Source of the DNA: an uncultured Bacilli bacterium
GTDB lineage: Bacteria > Bacillota_I > Bacilli_A > RF39 > UBA660
DNA: 32,539 bases
NCBI GenBank assembly: GCA_947626515.1
Contig: CANQSL010000012.1
Coordinates: 1-32,539 of the forward strand
Direction: 5' to 3'
How positions within the stretch are numbered: position 1 is the stretch's first letter; each line of letters begins with the position of its first letter. This document shows, piece after piece, positions 31,156 to 32,539 of the stretch. Under the pieces are notes generated by a model that saw only the letters and a program-made list of their open reading frames with translations, was not told where the DNA came from and made no database searches. Made by a program: the position numbers and the translations under genes.

Positions 31156-32452
31156 GACCTATTGTAAGAGAATTATTAATTAAATTATTTAATTCCTTAA
31201 TTTCATCTACAGTTGTATTATTATCTTTTGCTATGCTCCATAAAGTATCTCCTTTTTTTACTATGTATATAGATTCTGTAGAAGCTGGAATTTTTATCAA
31301 ATCACCTACTATTAATTCATTACTTGTTAAATTATTAAGTTCTTTTATATTATCTACTGTTGTATTAAATCTTTGCGCTATAGAATATAATGTATCTCCT
31401 CTTTTTACTGTATAATAATCATAATCTTCAGTAACTACATCACCATACATTTCTCTTATTTTTAATGTTTGTCCAACAGATAGTAAATTAGATGTCAAAT
31501 TATTTAAAGCTTTTAATTCATCCACAGTTAGATTAAATTTACTTGCTATAGAATATAATGTATCACCCTTTTGTACTGTATAAGAACTACTAGTAGTTTC
31601 TGTAGTTTCTCCTGGCAATAACAATACTTGGCCTACACTTAAGTTGTCACTAGTTAAATTATTTAAATCTTTTAAATCACTAACTGATATACCAAATTCT
31701 CTTGCAATAGAATATAGTGTATCTCCTTTTTTTACAGTATACGTCGTTGGTTCGTCTATATTTAATCCTGGTATTATTAATACATCCCCTATATTTAAAG
31801 TATTAGAACCTAAATTATTAGTATTTTTTAATTCATCTACAGTAATACCATATTTTTTAGCTATAGAATACAACGTATCTCCTTTTTGTACTATATATGT
31901 ATTATTTCCTATAGAAGGAATTTCTGGTTCTACTTCATTAGAAGGTATTTTTAATTTCTGCCCAATAGATAAATTATTATTAGATAAATTATTTAATCTC
32001 TTTAGTTCACTTACTGTAGTATTAAATTTTTCAGCAATACTCCATAAAGAATCCCCTTTTTTAACAATATAATATCCACTACTTTCATATGGAATATTTT
32101 TATAATCTAATACTGCTTCTACTACTGCATCAACATAATCTTTATAATTAGATTTAAGTCTAGCTGCATCATTAGCATTATCTAAAAATCCATATTCTAC
32201 AATTACTGTCTCAGCATTAGGTGTATTTCTCAACATATAATAATAATCTTTAGAAGTATCACTAGGTAATCTACGTTGATAATATTTTCTAATCTTTTGT
32301 CCTTTTTCAGATAATTCATTTATTATATTACTAGCAAGTTTATCATCATTTCGTAATGCATATATAACTTCAGCACCTTCGCCACCTGCGGAAGCAAATT
32401 TTGTTATCTTTTTCTTATTTTCACTTGAAATTACAGCAAATTCTTTAATCAC
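31136..32452 (-). pseudogene. Six-LysM protein with truncated Amidase_3 domain (5' end lost or replaced)
   Basis: Residues from about 22 onward match the C-terminal half of an Amidase_3 domain (GGEGAEVIYALRN, RRLPSDTSKDYYYMLRNTPN, VIVEYGFLDNAND), followed by six LysM repeats (Y.VKKGDTLYSIA... type) that bind peptidoglycan. The N-terminal half with GHGG and the metal Glu is absent, and where 'SNHINAGG' is expected the text reads KFASAGG, so the third ligand is missing too. The only start is GTG 32452 without a ribosome site, next to a palindrome. The open frame continues upstream to a TGA but has no better start. It is either a decayed gene or an assembly chimera. The catalytic Glu (VEYGFLD) and LysM part remain intact. 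Confidence 0.7.
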
Positions 32453-32492
32453 ACACTTTAGATCGACAGGCGATGGAAAATGTGTGATTAAA
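32444..32492. repeat. Long imperfect palindrome at the right edge
   Basis: TTTAATCACACA (32444-32455) pairs perfectly with TGTGTGATTAAA (32481-32492); within the 25-nt centre TTT/AAA (32457-32459 with 32477-32479) and ATCG/CGAT (32462-32465 with 32471-32474) extend it, with an ACAGG loop. The centre is more GC-rich than its surroundings. It lies between a gene 3' end and the truncated amidase. No T tract follows on either strand, so it is a poor terminator. Confidence 0.8.
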
Positions 32493-32539
32493 TTAACTAT
32501 TCATTGCTAAAACGAATTTTTCATATAAATTTTCATTGT
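32493..32539 (-). CDS. Possible 3' end of another gene (14 codons and stop)
   Basis: On the minus strand the window opens in a frame reading NENLYEKFVLAMNS then TAA (32493-32495). It looks like the C-terminus of a protein and is immediately followed by the palindrome. Too short to name, and could be chance. Confidence 0.3.
   Translation of the reverse strand, partial: NENLYEKFVLAMNS

Noticed and set aside
31644-32072. Plus-strand ORF of 142 codons
   Set aside because: It reflects the reverse complement of the LysM repeats, explaining its own repeat pattern.
32444-32492. Invertible promoter or integron attC at the right edge
   Set aside because: The arms are separated by only 25 nt, too short for a phase-variable switch, and there is no RYYYAAC/GTTRRRY pair as in attC.
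1-32539. Alternative code with TGA as Trp
   Set aside because: Trp residues in conserved positions are TGG and several genes (LCP, rimI, MBL) end in TGA at sensible places.
1-32539. tRNA or rRNA genes
   Set aside because: No GTTCGAATC-type T-arm sequence or other recognisable RNA core was seen in any gap.

Overview
The window is very AT-rich, densely packed DNA from a Gram-positive bacterium of the Bacillota. The best fit is an uncultured, small-genome, gut-type Bacilli lineage near the Erysipelotrichia or the walled relatives of Mollicutes. This rests on gene content (LCP, LysM, amidase, MscL, DedA, TsaBD, PNPase and Bacillus-type yutI/yutH/yunB relatives), strong AGGAGG-type ribosome sites, TTGACA/TATAAT promoters and extreme A+T bias. 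TGG encodes Trp and TGA is used as a stop, so the code is standard and not the Mycoplasma code. Nearly all genes lie on the minus strand; only a NifU-like gene, a ferredoxin and an LCP protein read rightward.

Layout. 1-45: the 5' end of a group IIC-like intron sits directly behind the terminator of a phosphoketolase gene (61-2412). 2487-6421: an orphan gene, the tRNA t6A set tsaB-rimI-tsaD, another orphan and mscL. 6476-11921: a tightly coupled four-gene operon, transcribed as TelA-like coiled-coil protein, beta-rich unknown, MoxR/CobS-type AAA+ ATPase with a long coiled-coil N-terminus, and a vWA-like partner protein. It is driven by a near-perfect promoter followed by a leader with an intrinsic terminator ahead of the first gene. 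This is the best candidate for an undescribed system. 12143-13683: an S1-domain protein and a NifU-C protein diverge from abutting promoters, and the NifU gene converges on a YutH-like gene. 13726-17368: a Pro-rich DUF1292-like protein, two tail-anchored unknowns and the sporulation protein YunB. 17476-22246: a duplicated ferredoxin, TrmL, a cysteine-free thioredoxin-fold protein, a cysteine desulfurase, an AlkD-like protein, an orphan and DedA. 22298-25032: rpsO-pnp-DUF1653. 25430-28293: an amidase, DUF3006 and a ComEC-like MBL hydrolase. 28448-30523: a large LCP protein with PASTA domain. 30531-32452: a membrane protein and a six-LysM protein whose amidase domain has lost its N-terminal half. 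The right edge has a long imperfect palindrome and the 3' end of another gene.

Themes. The envelope is heavily represented (LCP, two amidases, LysM, MscL, DedA, tail-anchored proteins). Fe-S chemistry (desulfurase, NifU-C, ferredoxin) and translation or RNA genes (t6A, TrmL, S15, PNPase, S1) are interspersed. Terminator hairpins repeatedly fold over stop codons, as expected if transcription and translation are uncoupled. Both window ends carry mobile or rearranged DNA, which suggests natural assembly breakpoints. I saw no tRNA or rRNA gene, CRISPR array, transposase or prophage.
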